Notes: generated from the letters alone by a model not told the origin. Positions 44,859 to 54,425 are shown, counted from the first letter of the stretch. The stretch is DNA of 64,000 nucleotides from Paracoccus sp. S1E-3 (GCF_013868135.1 NZ_JACEMU010000004.1:1674001-1738000), one strand, 5' to 3'. Program-made: numbers and translations.

Positions 44859-45242
44859 GTGACCGCCGCGCCGCGTGATCTGAGCAGCGACGAGATCCTG
44901 CAGCGTATCCTGACCTCTCTGGACGATGACAAAGCCGAGGATGTCGTGACGATCGACCTCCGCGGTCGTTCGGCCATGGCCGATTACATGGTCATCGCCT
45001 CGGGCCGCAATGCCCGGCAGGTCGCCACCATCGCCGAAAAACTGGCCCAGCGTCTGAAAGACGCCACCGGCCGGACCGCCCGGATCGAGGGCAAGGACAC
45101 CGGCGACTGGGTGCTGATCGACACGGATGACGTTGTCGTCCACGTCTTCCGGCCGGAAGTGCGCGAGTTCTATCAGCTGGAAAAGATGTGGATGCCCACC
45201 GATCAGCTGAAGGCCCTGCGCGCCGAGGCTACGCCGCACTGA
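44859..45242 (+). CDS. rsfS: Ribosomal silencing factor RsfS
   Basis: RsfS binds uL14 and blocks subunit joining when nutrients are short. The 127-residue protein has the Iojap/RsfS domain, with AEDVVTIDLRGRSAMADYMV, ASGRNARQVATIAEKL and DTGDWVLIDTDDVVVHVFRP. The start is doubtful. GTG 44859 has no ribosome site; the best site, GGAGG (44810-44814), is eight bases before an in-frame CTG at 44823 that would add 12 residues. rlmH follows on the same strand, as in many bacteria. Confidence 0.92.
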   Translation: MTAAPRDLSSDEILQRILTSLDDDKAEDVVTIDLRGRSAMADYMVIASGRNARQVATIAEKLAQRLKDATGRTARIEGKDTGDWVLIDTDDVVVHVFRPEVREFYQLEKMWMPTDQLKALRAEATPH

Positions 45243-45323
45243 CCGCACGACGCCCGTCTGCACCACGCCCGACGACAGCGTCATCGCCGGGCGGGGCTTG
45301 CCCTTGACGGCTGATCCCTGACC

Positions 45324-45791
45324 ATGCGCATTACCCTTCTTGCCATCGGCCGGCTGCGGAAATCACCGGAACTGGCGCTGATAGACGACTATCTCGACCG
45401 CTTCGCCAAGACCGGGCGCGGCCTGGGCCTGCCGCCTGTTCAACTGGTTGAGGTCGAGGACAAGCGCGGCGGCGGCATGAGCGCCGAGGCCCCGCTGATC
45501 GAACGCGCCATCCCCGCGGGCGCCTATGTGGTGATGATGGATGAACGCGGCGACCAGCCGACCTCGCCCGAATTCGCCGCCCGTATCGGTGCCCTGCGCG
45601 ATCAGGGACGCGACATCTGTTTCGTGATCGGCGGCGCGGACGGGCTGGATCCCAGCTTGCGCGCCCGCGCCGATTGGCAGATCAGCCTTGGCCGCATGGT
45701 CTGGCCGCATATGCTGGTGCGGGCCATGCTGGCCGAGCAGTTGTATCGCGCGGCCTCGATTTTGGCGGGGATGCCCTATCACCGGGTCTGA
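45324..45791 (+). CDS. rlmH: 23S rRNA (pseudouridine-1915-N3)-methyltransferase
   Basis: RlmH methylates pseudouridine 1915 in helix 69 of 23S rRNA. The 155-residue SPOUT-fold protein shows MRITLLAIGRLRKSPELALI at its start, the knot segments VVMMDERGDQPTSPEFAARI and FVIGGADGLDPSLRARAD, and LGRMVWPHMLVRAMLAEQLY. Length is typical. It follows rsfS, a partner often found with it. Confidence 0.96.
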   Translation: MRITLLAIGRLRKSPELALIDDYLDRFAKTGRGLGLPPVQLVEVEDKRGGGMSAEAPLIERAIPAGAYVVMMDERGDQPTSPEFAARIGALRDQGRDICFVIGGADGLDPSLRARADWQISLGRMVWPHMLVRAMLAEQLYRAASILAGMPYHRV

Positions 45792-45799
45792 AGGGTCAA

Positions 45800-45821
45800 G
45801 CGCCGCCTGTCTGGGCGGCGC
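45800..45821. terminator. Hairpin between rlmH and the MliC-like gene
   Basis: Stem GCGCCGCC (45800-45807) with GGCGGCGC (45814-45821) around a six-base loop lies in the 39 bases between two convergent genes. There is no T-run, so its termination strength is doubtful. Confidence 0.35.
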
Positions 45822-45830
45822 GGCAACGGG

Positions 45831-46181
45831 TCAACCGGCCGAGGTTTCCTCGCTCGCCTCGACCGGCACTTCGGCGCAGTCGCGATAAAGCACCGTCTCG
45901 TTCTCGCCCAGCAGCGTCAGGGTGGCCTCGGGGCCCTTGGTCCACAGCTCCAGCCCCTCGTCCGCCGACAGGTAGCGCGCGCCCGAAGCCGATTCCGCGA
46001 TCTGCATCGGCACCAGCGCGCCCGCTTCAAAGATCACCGCGAAGCTTTGATCGCCGGCATTGATGAAGCTGGCCTGCAGCACGCGATCATTGGCGCAGGC
46101 ATAGGTGACGCTCATCATCGCGTCCTGCGCCATGGCGGCGGCGGGCAACGACAGGGCAAGGGCAAGGATCGGCAAACGCAT
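45831..46181 (-). CDS. MliC-like exported protein (lysozyme inhibitor domain)
   Basis: The 116-residue protein begins with a signal peptide (MRLPILALALSLPAAAMAQD) cleavable at AMA-QD. The mature part has the MliC/YdhA-style beta-barrel pattern, with VTYACANDRVLQASFIN, ARYLSADEGLELWTKGPEAT and a final VLYRDC; the two Cys would form the disulfide seen in that family. It has no lipobox Cys, so it would be soluble in the periplasm. GGAG sits before ATG 46181. Lysozyme inhibition is inferred from domain style. Confidence 0.7.
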   Translation of the reverse strand: MRLPILALALSLPAAAMAQDAMMSVTYACANDRVLQASFINAGDQSFAVIFEAGALVPMQIAESASGARYLSADEGLELWTKGPEATLTLLGENETVLYRDCAEVPVEASEETSAG

Positions 46182-46441
46182 GACATACTCCGCTACTATC
46201 TGATCCTCCGGTGATAGCCCCGGCCGCCGCGCCTTGGACAGCCACAACCGCGTGAGGCATGTCTGGAAGCCGATGGTCACAGCTTCGCCAGCGCCTTTCC
46301 TTGAACCATCCTTGGGGACCATCTGCCAGCGCTTCCTGCCCCCGAGCGCGACGCAAACGACAGACAAAGGACGCGGCCGGAACGCAAGCCGGGGCCGAAG
46401 GGGCGGCCGATTGGTGCCCTAACCTGCATGCCCCGTGCCGA

Positions 46442-46792
46442 TCAATCCCCGACGGGCACCAGTTCGATGCGCTGCGCGCTGTCACTTAAGGCGAAACCAC
46501 CATTGCCGAAGGGGGTTTCGAGCAGGCATGTGGTGGTCAGTTCGGGGTCCTCGGTGATGCAGAAACGGCCGTCCCGCCGCATCCATTCGCCAGCCACCTG
46601 CGGGTCGTCGCTGCCGGGGATCAGTTCAAGGATCTGGCCGTCGGCGGCGAACATCACCATCGACTCGCCGTCGCCGAAGGCATTGCCCAGATAGACGATG
46701 CCGGGCCGCATCGGGCCATCGGCGGACTCCTCCCGGCAGCCGGCCAGCACGACCGCGCCGGCGATCAGCGCCCATCCCGCAACTGTCCTCAT
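46442..46792 (-). CDS. Putative lipoprotein, function unknown
   Basis: The 116-residue product has a lipoprotein signal, MRTVAGWALIAGAVVLAGC, with lipobox LAGC (Cys19). The residue after Cys is Arg, so the mature protein would not carry an Asp+2 retention signal and may reach the outer membrane. The remainder is an acidic beta-rich domain with GNAFGDGESMVMFAADGQIL and FCITEDPELTTTCLLETPFG, the latter pair of cysteines perhaps bonded. No family is recognised. It follows gltB on the same strand beyond a terminator. Confidence 0.7.
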   Translation of the reverse strand: MRTVAGWALIAGAVVLAGCREESADGPMRPGIVYLGNAFGDGESMVMFAADGQILELIPGSDDPQVAGEWMRRDGRFCITEDPELTTTCLLETPFGNGGFALSDSAQRIELVPVGD

Positions 46793-46835
46793 TCAATCAC
46801 CCGTGCGTCCAATGCCCACAAGATGACCGAAACGG

Positions 46836-46863
46836 AAAGCGGGGGCCAGATGGCCCCCGCTTT
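46836..46863 (-). terminator. Terminator after gltB
   Basis: A perfect stem AAAGCGGGGGCCA (46836-46848) with TGGCCCCCGCTTT (46851-46863) around a two-base loop, 22 bases after the gltB stop on the minus strand. The flanking A and T runs allow it to work in either direction. Confidence 0.65.
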
Positions 46864-46885
46864 TGTGATATGTGATCCGCCGATG

Positions 46886-49800
46886 TCATTCGGCCGGGAT
46901 CGCGGCCAGATCGCCTGTTTCCGCAATCGGGTATTTCAAGCGCGACAGCATCTCTTTCGGGCAGATCTGCAGGAAATGGGCCTTCTCCACTTCCCAATTG
47001 GCCAGAATGTCGCGCGCGCGGGCCGAGTTGGTTTCCTCAGCATGACGCTCGATCAGCGATTTCAGCTCATGCTCCCAATGGGCGACGGTGACCGGCGCGG
47101 TGACGAGGGTTTCGGCGTTGATGTATTTCCCCGCCACCCCTTCCGGGTCATACAGGTATGCCATACCCCCGGTCATGCCGGCGCCGAAATTCGCGCCGAT
47201 CCGGCCAAGGATCACCGCCACGCCGCCGGTCATGTATTCGCAACCATTGGTGCCGCAGCCCTCGATCACCACCTTCGCGCCCGAGTTGCGGACCGCGAAA
47301 CGCTCGCCCGCGCGGCCAGCGGCGAACAGATAACCATCGGTCGCGCCGTAAAGCACGGTATTGCCGATGATGACGTTGTCGGCGGCAACCAGCGGCGAGG
47401 CCATTGGCGGGCGCACCACGATCGTGCCGCCCGACAGGCCCTTGCCGACATAGTCGTTGGCATCGCCCGAGACCTCGATCTTCAGCCCCGGCGCGGCAAA
47501 CGCCCCCAGCGACTGCCCGGCGCTGCCGGTCAGACGCACCGTCAGGTGATCGGGCTGAAGCTTGTTCTTCATCCCGAAGGTCTGCACGATCATGCTGGAC
47601 GTGCGGGTGCCGATGGTGCGCAGCGTATTCCTGACAGCATAGTGAAGCTGCATCTTCTCGCCCGCACTGAAGAAACGCTCGGCATCGCGGATGATCTCGG
47701 TGTCCAGCGTCTCCAGCACGGCGTTGCGCGGCTTCGAGCGGTCATAGACGATCTTGTCCGACCCATCGACGGTGATCAGCAGCGGGTTCAGGTCGAGATC
47801 GTCCAGATGCGCGGCCCCACGGCTGACCTGGGTCAGCAGGTCGGCACGGCCGATCACCTCGTCGATGCTGCGCGCCCCGATGCTGGCCAGCACCTCGCGC
47901 ACCTCGGTCGCGTAGAAGGTGATCAGGTTCACCACCTTGTCGGCCGAGCCGTTGAACATCGCGCGCAGCTTTTCGTCCTGCGTGCAGACGCCCACCGGGC
48001 AGGTGTTCGACTGGCACTGGCGCACCATGATGCAGCCCATGGCGATCAGCGCGGCGGTGCCGATGCCATATTCCTCGGCCCCCATCATCGCCGCCATGAC
48101 AATGTCGCGCCCGGTCCGCAACCCGCCATCGGTGCGCAGCGCCACCCGCTCGCGCAGGTTGTTCATCGCCAGCACCTGATGCGCCTCGGTCAGACCCATT
48201 TCCCACGGCAGACCGGCGAACTTGATGCTGGTCGCGGGGCTGGCCCCGGTGCCGCCGTTATGGCCCGAGATCAGGATGATATCCGCCTTGGCCTTGGCCA
48301 CGCCCGCCGCGATGGTGCCGACGCCCGAGGACGCCACCAGCTTCACGGTGATCTTGGCGCGCGGGTTGATCTGCTTCAGGTCATAGATCAGCTGCGCCAG
48401 ATCCTCGATACTGTAGATATCGTGATGCGGCGGCGGCGAGATCAGCGTCACCCCCGGCGTCGAATGGCGCAGGCGCGCGATCAGCTGCGTCACCTTCATG
48501 CCCGGAAGCTGGCCGCCCTCGCCGGGCTTGGCGCCCTGCGCGACCTTGATTTCCAGTTCTTCGCAGGCGTTCAGATATTCCGCCGTCACCCCGAACCGGC
48601 CCGAGGCCACCTGCTTGATCTTCGCGCAGGGGTTGTCGCCATTCGGCAGCGGATGGCTGTGCGCCGGGTCCTCGCCGCCCTCGCCCGAATCGGATTTCGC
48701 GCCGATGCGGTTCATGGCGATATTCAGGGTCATATGCGCCTCTGGCGACAATGCCCCTAAGGACATGCCCGGCGTCACGAACCGCTTGCGGATCGAGGTG
48801 ATGCTTTCCACTTCCTCGATCGGGACCGGCTTGCCCAGCGGCTTGATGTCCAGCAGATCGCGGATATGGATAGGCGGATTGGCCCGCATGGTTTTGGAAT
48901 ACTGCTTCCAGATGTCATAGCTGGCCTTCTCGCAGGCCAGTTGCAGCAGCCGCATGGTGTTGGCTTCCCAGGCGTGCTTCTCGCCCGAGCGGCGCAGCTT
49001 GTAGAAACCGCCGACCGGCAACAGACTGGCATCACCGTCGAAGCCGAGGGCGTGCACTTCCTCCAGCTTGTGCTGGATGCCGTGCAGGCCGATGCCCGAG
49101 ATGCGTGAATGCATACCGGGGAAGTATTCGTTCACCAGCGCACGGGAAAGGCCCACCGCCTCGAAGTTCAGACCGCCGCGATAGGAGGACAGGACGGAAA
49201 TCCCCATCTTCGCCATGATCTTCAGCAGACCCTGGTCGATGGCATCGCGATAGCGGCGCATGTTCTCGATCAGGCTGCCTTCCAGCAATCCGCGCTCGAT
49301 CCGGTCGGCGATGCTGTCCTGCGCCAGATAGGGGTTCACGGTCGTGGCCCCGCAGCCGATCAACACGGCGAAATAATGCGGGTCGATGCATTCGGCCGAA
49401 CGGATGTTCAGCGAACAGAACGTCCGCAGTCCCTTGCGGGTCAGCCAGCTGTGCACGGCCGAGGTCGCGAGGATCATCGGCATGCCCACCCGGCCGGGGC
49501 CGATGTTTTCATCGGTCAGCACCAGATGACCGGCGCCGGAGCGCACGGCATCCTCGGCCTCGTTGCGGATGCGGGCCAGCGCTTCGCCCAGGGCGTCGGG
49601 ACCGGCATCCTTCGGGAAGGTGCAGTCGATCCTGGTCGCGGCCTCGCCGAACATCGCCATCATCTCGGCAAATTCGCGGTTGGCCACGAAGGGGGTTTCC
49701 AGCAGCAGGATCTCGGTCTGGGCGCTGCTTTCATCCAGCACGTTCTTGAGGTTGCCGAAGCGCGTCTTCAGCGACATCACCCGCGTTTCGCGCAGGCTGT

Positions 49801-51430
49801 CGATGGGCGGGTTGGTCACCTGGCTGAAGTTCTGGCGGAAGAAATGCGACAGCGGGCGATACTGGTTCGACAGCACCGCGGGCGGCGTGTCGTCCCCCAT
49901 CGACGCCAGCGCTTCCTTGCCATCTTCGGCCATCGGCGCGAGGACGCTTTCCAGTTCTTCCATCGTATAGCCGGCGGCGACCTGACGGCGGCGCAGGTCG
50001 TCGCCCTTGAAGGTCAGATCCTCGGGCAGGTCGCGCATCTGTTCGGACAGCTCGGCCACCTTCTCGATCCACTCGCCGAACGGCTGGCTGGAGGCGAGGC
50101 GGTTCTTGATGTCGGCGTCGTGGTAAAGCTTGCCTTCCTCCATATCGACGCAGATCATCTGGCCGGGGCCGAGCGCGCCCTTTTCGATCACGGCGGCTTC
50201 GTCCACCGGCACCATGCCGACCTCGGAGCCCGCGATCAGCAGCCCATCGCCGGTCACCACATAGCGCATCGGCCGCAGACCGTTGCGGTCGAGCCCCCCG
50301 CAGACCCAGCGGCCATCCGTCATCGCCAGCGCGGCGGGGCCATCCCACGGCTCCATCACGGCGTTGCAATAGGCATACATGTCGGCCCATGCCTTCGGCA
50401 TGTCGGTGGTGGCCTTGGACCAGCTTTCCGGCACCAGCATGGTCTTGGTCATCGGCGCGTTGCGGCCCGAGCGCACCATGACCTCGAACACCGCATCCAG
50501 CGCCGCCGAATCCGACGAGCCACCGGGCACGATCGGCTTGATGTCCTCGGCCATCTCACCGAACGCGCTGGAGGCCATGCGGATTTCATGGCTGCGCAGC
50601 CAGTTCAGGTTGCCTTTCAGCGTGTTGATTTCGCCGTTATGGGCCAGCATGCGGAAGGGCTGGGCCAGCCACCATTGCGGGAAGGTGTTGGTCGAATAGC
50701 GCTGGTGATAGATGGCGAAGGCGGATTCGAAGCGTTCGTCCTTCAGGTCCGGGTAGAATTCGGCCACCTGTTCGGCCAGCATCATGCCCTTGTAGATGAT
50801 CGACCGGCAGGACAGCGAACAGAAATACAGGCCCTGAACACCCGCCTGCAACGCGGCGCGTTCGATCCGCCGGCGGATAATATACAACTCGCGCTCGAAC
50901 TCGACCGGGGACAGGCCCTTTTCATTGCGGATCAGGATCTGTTCGATCTCGGGGCGGGTGGCGTTCGCCTTCTCGCCCAGCACGGCGATGTTCACCGGCA
51001 CGTGCCGCCAGCCATAGATGTAATGCCCCATGCGGATCACTTCGGATTCCACGATGGTCCGGCAGCGTTCCTGCGCGCCGAAATCGGTGCGCGGCAGGAA
51101 GACCTGGCCGACCGCGATCAGCTTGTCCTGATCGGGTTCGTGGCCGGTGCGGCGGATCTGGTCATAGAAGAAGGGGACCGGGATCTGAACATGGATGCCC
51201 GCGCCGTCGCCGGTCTTGCCATCCGCATCGACTGCGCCGCGATGCCAGATCGCCTTCAGCGCGTCGATACCGTTCTGCACCACCCGGCGCGAGGGCTTGC
51301 CTTCCAGCGAGACGACGAAGCCCACCCCGCAGGAGGAATGTTCGTCCTCGACGCGATACAGACTGTTTTCGGCCATCCAGTTGCGGCGGGCTTCTTCTTT
51401 GGCTTGCCAGTTTTGGTTGAAATCAGTCAT
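46886..51430 (-). CDS. gltB: Glutamate synthase (NADPH) large subunit
   Basis: GltB makes two glutamates from glutamine and 2-oxoglutarate, with electrons from GltD. The 1514-residue chain has a short propeptide and the glutaminase nucleophile Cys34 in EDEHSSCGVGFVVSLEGKPS, the amidotransferase domain to about 430, the FMN barrel with KIKQVASGRFGVTAEYLNAC and GHNGGTGASPATSIKFAGLP, the 3Fe-4S cysteines CIMVRQCQSNTCPVGVCT, and the C-terminal GXGXG repeat domain. Its ATG overlaps the DUF4328 stop (ATGA). It is the last gene of the unit gltD to gltB. Confidence 0.96.
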   Translation of the reverse strand: MTDFNQNWQAKEEARRNWMAENSLYRVEDEHSSCGVGFVVSLEGKPSRRVVQNGIDALKAIWHRGAVDADGKTGDGAGIHVQIPVPFFYDQIRRTGHEPDQDKLIAVGQVFLPRTDFGAQERCRTIVESEVIRMGHYIYGWRHVPVNIAVLGEKANATRPEIEQILIRNEKGLSPVEFERELYIIRRRIERAALQAGVQGLYFCSLSCRSIIYKGMMLAEQVAEFYPDLKDERFESAFAIYHQRYSTNTFPQWWLAQPFRMLAHNGEINTLKGNLNWLRSHEIRMASSAFGEMAEDIKPIVPGGSSDSAALDAVFEVMVRSGRNAPMTKTMLVPESWSKATTDMPKAWADMYAYCNAVMEPWDGPAALAMTDGRWVCGGLDRNGLRPMRYVVTGDGLLIAGSEVGMVPVDEAAVIEKGALGPGQMICVDMEEGKLYHDADIKNRLASSQPFGEWIEKVAELSEQMRDLPEDLTFKGDDLRRRQVAAGYTMEELESVLAPMAEDGKEALASMGDDTPPAVLSNQYRPLSHFFRQNFSQVTNPPIDSLRETRVMSLKTRFGNLKNVLDESSAQTEILLLETPFVANREFAEMMAMFGEAATRIDCTFPKDAGPDALGEALARIRNEAEDAVRSGAGHLVLTDENIGPGRVGMPMILATSAVHSWLTRKGLRTFCSLNIRSAECIDPHYFAVLIGCGATTVNPYLAQDSIADRIERGLLEGSLIENMRRYRDAIDQGLLKIMAKMGISVLSSYRGGLNFEAVGLSRALVNEYFPGMHSRISGIGLHGIQHKLEEVHALGFDGDASLLPVGGFYKLRRSGEKHAWEANTMRLLQLACEKASYDIWKQYSKTMRANPPIHIRDLLDIKPLGKPVPIEEVESITSIRKRFVTPGMSLGALSPEAHMTLNIAMNRIGAKSDSGEGGEDPAHSHPLPNGDNPCAKIKQVASGRFGVTAEYLNACEELEIKVAQGAKPGEGGQLPGMKVTQLIARLRHSTPGVTLISPPPHHDIYSIEDLAQLIYDLKQINPRAKITVKLVASSGVGTIAAGVAKAKADIILISGHNGGTGASPATSIKFAGLPWEMGLTEAHQVLAMNNLRERVALRTDGGLRTGRDIVMAAMMGAEEYGIGTAALIAMGCIMVRQCQSNTCPVGVCTQDEKLRAMFNGSADKVVNLITFYATEVREVLASIGARSIDEVIGRADLLTQVSRGAAHLDDLDLNPLLITVDGSDKIVYDRSKPRNAVLETLDTEIIRDAERFFSAGEKMQLHYAVRNTLRTIGTRTSSMIVQTFGMKNKLQPDHLTVRLTGSAGQSLGAFAAPGLKIEVSGDANDYVGKGLSGGTIVVRPPMASPLVAADNVIIGNTVLYGATDGYLFAAGRAGERFAVRNSGAKVVIEGCGTNGCEYMTGGVAVILGRIGANFGAGMTGGMAYLYDPEGVAGKYINAETLVTAPVTVAHWEHELKSLIERHAEETNSARARDILANWEVEKAHFLQICPKEMLSRLKYPIAETGDLAAIPAE

Positions 51431-52104
51431 GGGACAACCTCCTCAGAAAACGTCGGGGCAGCGGGCCGCGTGGCCTTCTGCAGATTGGTTATGACGGTGA
51501 CGACCTGCCACCACAGCCAGATGCCAAGGATCGACAGCGGCGTGTTGAGCACGTCCACCAGCGCCATGTTGGTGACCATGTCGGTGTCGGGATCGGCCGG
51601 CAGGAACAGCGCCAGCAGCACCAGTGCGGCAACCAGCAGCCACAGCGCCCACCACCAGCGCAGCAAAGCCGGCGCGGCGGCACCCAGCGGGCGCGACGGC
51701 CGGGTCGAGCTGTTATAGATCTGCCGCATCGCCCGAAAGGGCATGAACAGGTTGGCGACCGGCACGAGATACCAACCGACCGCGCCCGTGGCCGAGACAC
51801 GGGCGGGATCGGGCACCAGCCGCGCCGCGTTCCACGCCGCGCACCAAGTCCAGGTGGCACCCAGCACATAACAGGCAATGAGCGCGATCTGATAGACCCG
51901 CAGCATCGGCGCCTCGAACGCCTGATAGGCGTTCCAGCGGGCATCGAGGGCAGCAGCGTCAAGCCCGTCAGCGATCTCGCCGGCCAGCGAGAGATACTGC
52001 CAACTGCTGACGCCATAGGCCAGTTCGGCCCCGACCATGACCAGCAGGGCCAGCCCCAGCACCAGCCGCAGCCGGGTCAGATCGTAATAACGCTCAACCG
52101 CCAT
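51427..52104 (-). CDS. DUF4328 membrane protein between gltD and gltB
   Basis: The 225-residue protein has about six hydrophobic segments and the DUF4328 core, GWYLVPVANLFMPFRAMRQI, followed by WWWALWLLVAALVLLALFLP. Members are multi-pass membrane proteins of unknown role. Its start lies inside the end of the preceding envelope gene and its stop overlaps gltB, so it is strictly coupled with the glutamate synthase genes. A role in nitrogen metabolism is not implied by sequence. Confidence 0.8.
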   Translation of the reverse strand: MAVERYYDLTRLRLVLGLALLVMVGAELAYGVSSWQYLSLAGEIADGLDAAALDARWNAYQAFEAPMLRVYQIALIACYVLGATWTWCAAWNAARLVPDPARVSATGAVGWYLVPVANLFMPFRAMRQIYNSSTRPSRPLGAAAPALLRWWWALWLLVAALVLLALFLPADPDTDMVTNMALVDVLNTPLSILGIWLWWQVVTVITNLQKATRPAAPTFSEEVVP

Positions 52105-52807
52105 CGCCGTATCTTTCGGCCAGCGGCGCGCCGGCCATCATCATCTCGCAATCGAAGAGCGGTTCGGTCGCGCCGAATCCGGCTTCGCCGGGAAATGCAA
52201 AGGTGACCGGGCTGTCGTCGTCATCGATGGTCTCGCCGCTCCAATCCTCGGAATGCTCGACTCCGCCATAGAAGCGGCCATGATCGCGATTGATGAATTG
52301 CTGGCCGCTGCTTTCGATCAGCAGCTGGCCATCGGCGCCGAAGGTCTTCAGCCGAAAGCGGGTCAGCTCCAGCTGGACGCCGTCGACCTCGACCTTTTCA
52401 CCGGTCAGCGTGTCCTCGCCGATATGACGCAGGCGTTCGCCGCTGTTCGATTCGGTCCAGAAGTCGAAATCGTCGCGCCCGGTTTTCAGCAGCGTCGAGA
52501 AGGACGCCGGATCCGCCGCTTCGTCCAGCAGCCGGTCCGTCAACCCGGTCGTCAGATCGACCGATTCCAGCCAGCGCGTCTCGACGTCGATCTTGGAGTG
52601 ATAGCTGGGGCCGTTCTTGTCGAAATAGACCACATGCTGGTCGCCCGGCGCATCCGCCGCGCAGACATAGTGCTGCCCGACCGAGCAGCCGCGATTCTGG
52701 ACGGTCATCTTCAATTCGCAGCCCGCAGGCGGCACGAAGTTGGCCGCCCGCCCCTGCGAGACGGTCAGCACCGTCGCGGCAACCAGCACCACACCGCCAA
52801 GGCGCAT
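52094..52807 (-). CDS. Exported protein of unknown function between gltD and gltB
   Basis: The 237-residue protein begins with a signal peptide (MRLGGVVLVAATVLTVSQGR with cleavage near AANF) and a mature domain containing CELKMTVQNRGCSVGQHYVC and CAADAPGDQHVVYFDKNGPS, where Cys residues may form disulfides, followed by acidic beta-rich sequence (EHSEDWSGETIDDDDSPVTF). It ends with LFDCEMMMAG. No family is recognised. ATG 52807 is preferred because the signal peptide starts there; another ATG at 52879 overlaps the gltD stop and would add 24 residues. Confidence 0.68.
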   Translation of the reverse strand: MRLGGVVLVAATVLTVSQGRAANFVPPAGCELKMTVQNRGCSVGQHYVCAADAPGDQHVVYFDKNGPSYHSKIDVETRWLESVDLTTGLTDRLLDEAADPASFSTLLKTGRDDFDFWTESNSGERLRHIGEDTLTGEKVEVDGVQLELTRFRLKTFGADGQLLIESSGQQFINRDHGRFYGGVEHSEDWSGETIDDDDSPVTFAFPGEAGFGATEPLFDCEMMMAGAPLAERYGDGG

Positions 52808-52875
52808 GGCGAAATTCCCGTGCGGCGCTGCTGCACGGGCCACGCCGACGCGGGCGCCCTGTGCGCGCCGCGCGG

Positions 52876-54357
52876 TCATTCCGCTGCCACCTGGGCGCTT
52901 GCGCCCAGATATTCGGCGATGCTGTCGGCGGCTTCGCGCCCGTCCCGGATCGCCCAGACCACCAGCGAGGCCCCGCGCACGATGTCGCCGACCGCAAAGA
53001 CGCCCGACAGGCTGGTCTGATGGCTGCGGAAATCGGCCCGGATGGTGCCCCAGCGGGTCGTCTCCAACCCCTCGACACCCCACAGGCGCGGCAGTTCCTC
53101 GGGTTCGAACCCCAGCGCCTTGATGACCATTTCGGCCGGTTCATCGTAATCGGCGCCCTCGATCAGTTCGGGGCTTTGACGGCCCGAGACATCGGGCTTG
53201 CCCAACCGCATCTTCTGGACGCGGACGCGGGCGATATGGGGACGCTCGGCATTGATCGCGGTGACCGGGCCAGCATCGCCCTGTGCCGCACCGATGAACT
53301 GGGCCGGGGCCGACAGCCAGACAAATTCGACGCCCTCCTCCTCGGCGTTCTGCACTTCGCGCTGGCTGCCCGGCATGTTCGCACGGTCGCGGCGATACAG
53401 GCATTTGACGCTGCGCGCGCCCTGACGGATCGCGGTGCGCACGCAGTCCATGGCGGTGTCGCCGCCGCCGATCACCAGCACCCGCTTGCCGCGAGCGTCC
53501 AGCTCGCCATCGGCGAAATCGGGAATGTCATCGCCCAGATCGATGCGGTTGGAGGCGGTCAGGTAATCCAGCGCCCGGATCACGCCATGGGCGTCTGGAT
53601 TGTCGATATCCAGATCGCGGGTCTTGTAAACGCCGGTGGCGATCAGCACCGCGTCATGCTTGCCGCGAATGGCATCGAAGCTGAGATCCTCGCCGACATT
53701 GCAGTTCAGCACGAACTCGACGCCGCCATCCTCCAGCAGGGCGTTGCGGCGCTGCACCACGTCCTTTTCCAGCTTGAAGCCGGGGATGCCATAGATCATC
53801 AGGCCGCCCGAGCGGTCGTGGCGGTCGTAGACCGTGACCTGAAATCCCATGCGGCGCAGCCGGTCGGCGGCCGCCAGACCGCCGGGACCTGCGCCGATGA
53901 TACCGATGGATTCGGGGCGCTCGACCGCCGGGCGGATCGGTTCGACCCAGCCTTCTTCCCAGGCGGTGTCGGTGATGTATTTTTCGATCGCGCCGATGGT
54001 GACGGTGCCGTGGCCCGACTGCTCGATCACGCAATTGCCTTCGCACAGGCGGTCCTGCGGGCAGATGCGGCCGCAGATCTCGGGGAAGGTGTTGGTCTGC
54101 TGACTGACGAGATAGGCCTCGCGGGTGCGGCCCTCGGCGGTCAGGCGCAGCCAGTCGGGGATGTTGTTGTGCAGGGGGCAATGCGACTGGCAATAGGGCA
54201 CGCCGCACTGGCTGCAGCGGCTCGCCTGCTCCTTGGCTTTGGCATCAGCGAATTCGCGATAGATCTCGTGGAAATCCTCACTCCGCTCTTCGGCCGAGCG
54301 CTTTTCGGGCATCTGCCGCCCGAGCGTGACGAATTTCAGCATTTTCTGCGTGGCCAT
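52876..54357 (-). CDS. gltD: Glutamate synthase (NADPH) small subunit
   Basis: GltD oxidises NADPH and passes electrons to GltB. The 493-residue flavoprotein has the two cysteine clusters CSQCGVPYCQSHCP and CGRICPQDRLCEGNC for iron-sulfur centres, the FAD loop GIIGAGPGGLAAADRLRRMG, and the NADPH loop VLVIGGGDTAMDCVRTAIRQ. Length is normal. It is the first gene of the operon, read leftward, with two envelope genes between it and gltB; most bacteria have gltB first or adjacent. Confidence 0.95.
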   Translation of the reverse strand: MATQKMLKFVTLGRQMPEKRSAEERSEDFHEIYREFADAKAKEQASRCSQCGVPYCQSHCPLHNNIPDWLRLTAEGRTREAYLVSQQTNTFPEICGRICPQDRLCEGNCVIEQSGHGTVTIGAIEKYITDTAWEEGWVEPIRPAVERPESIGIIGAGPGGLAAADRLRRMGFQVTVYDRHDRSGGLMIYGIPGFKLEKDVVQRRNALLEDGGVEFVLNCNVGEDLSFDAIRGKHDAVLIATGVYKTRDLDIDNPDAHGVIRALDYLTASNRIDLGDDIPDFADGELDARGKRVLVIGGGDTAMDCVRTAIRQGARSVKCLYRRDRANMPGSQREVQNAEEEGVEFVWLSAPAQFIGAAQGDAGPVTAINAERPHIARVRVQKMRLGKPDVSGRQSPELIEGADYDEPAEMVIKALGFEPEELPRLWGVEGLETTRWGTIRADFRSHQTSLSGVFAVGDIVRGASLVVWAIRDGREAADSIAEYLGASAQVAAE

Positions 54358-54425
54358 ATCGCTGCGCCCCCCTTATTCCGCATCCCCAACTATACCTGGG
54401 AAATTTCGAATAAAAGACAGCAAAG

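Noticed and set aside
46182..46441. Possible small RNA or gene between two small envelope genes
   Set aside because: Checked for SRP, 6S and tmRNA-like blocks; none was convincing, and the frames there are short and uncoded.
49109..51718. Open frame of about 870 codons on the plus strand
   Set aside because: It lies opposite gltB, which has all expected motifs. The frame is a GC-rich shadow with no family features.
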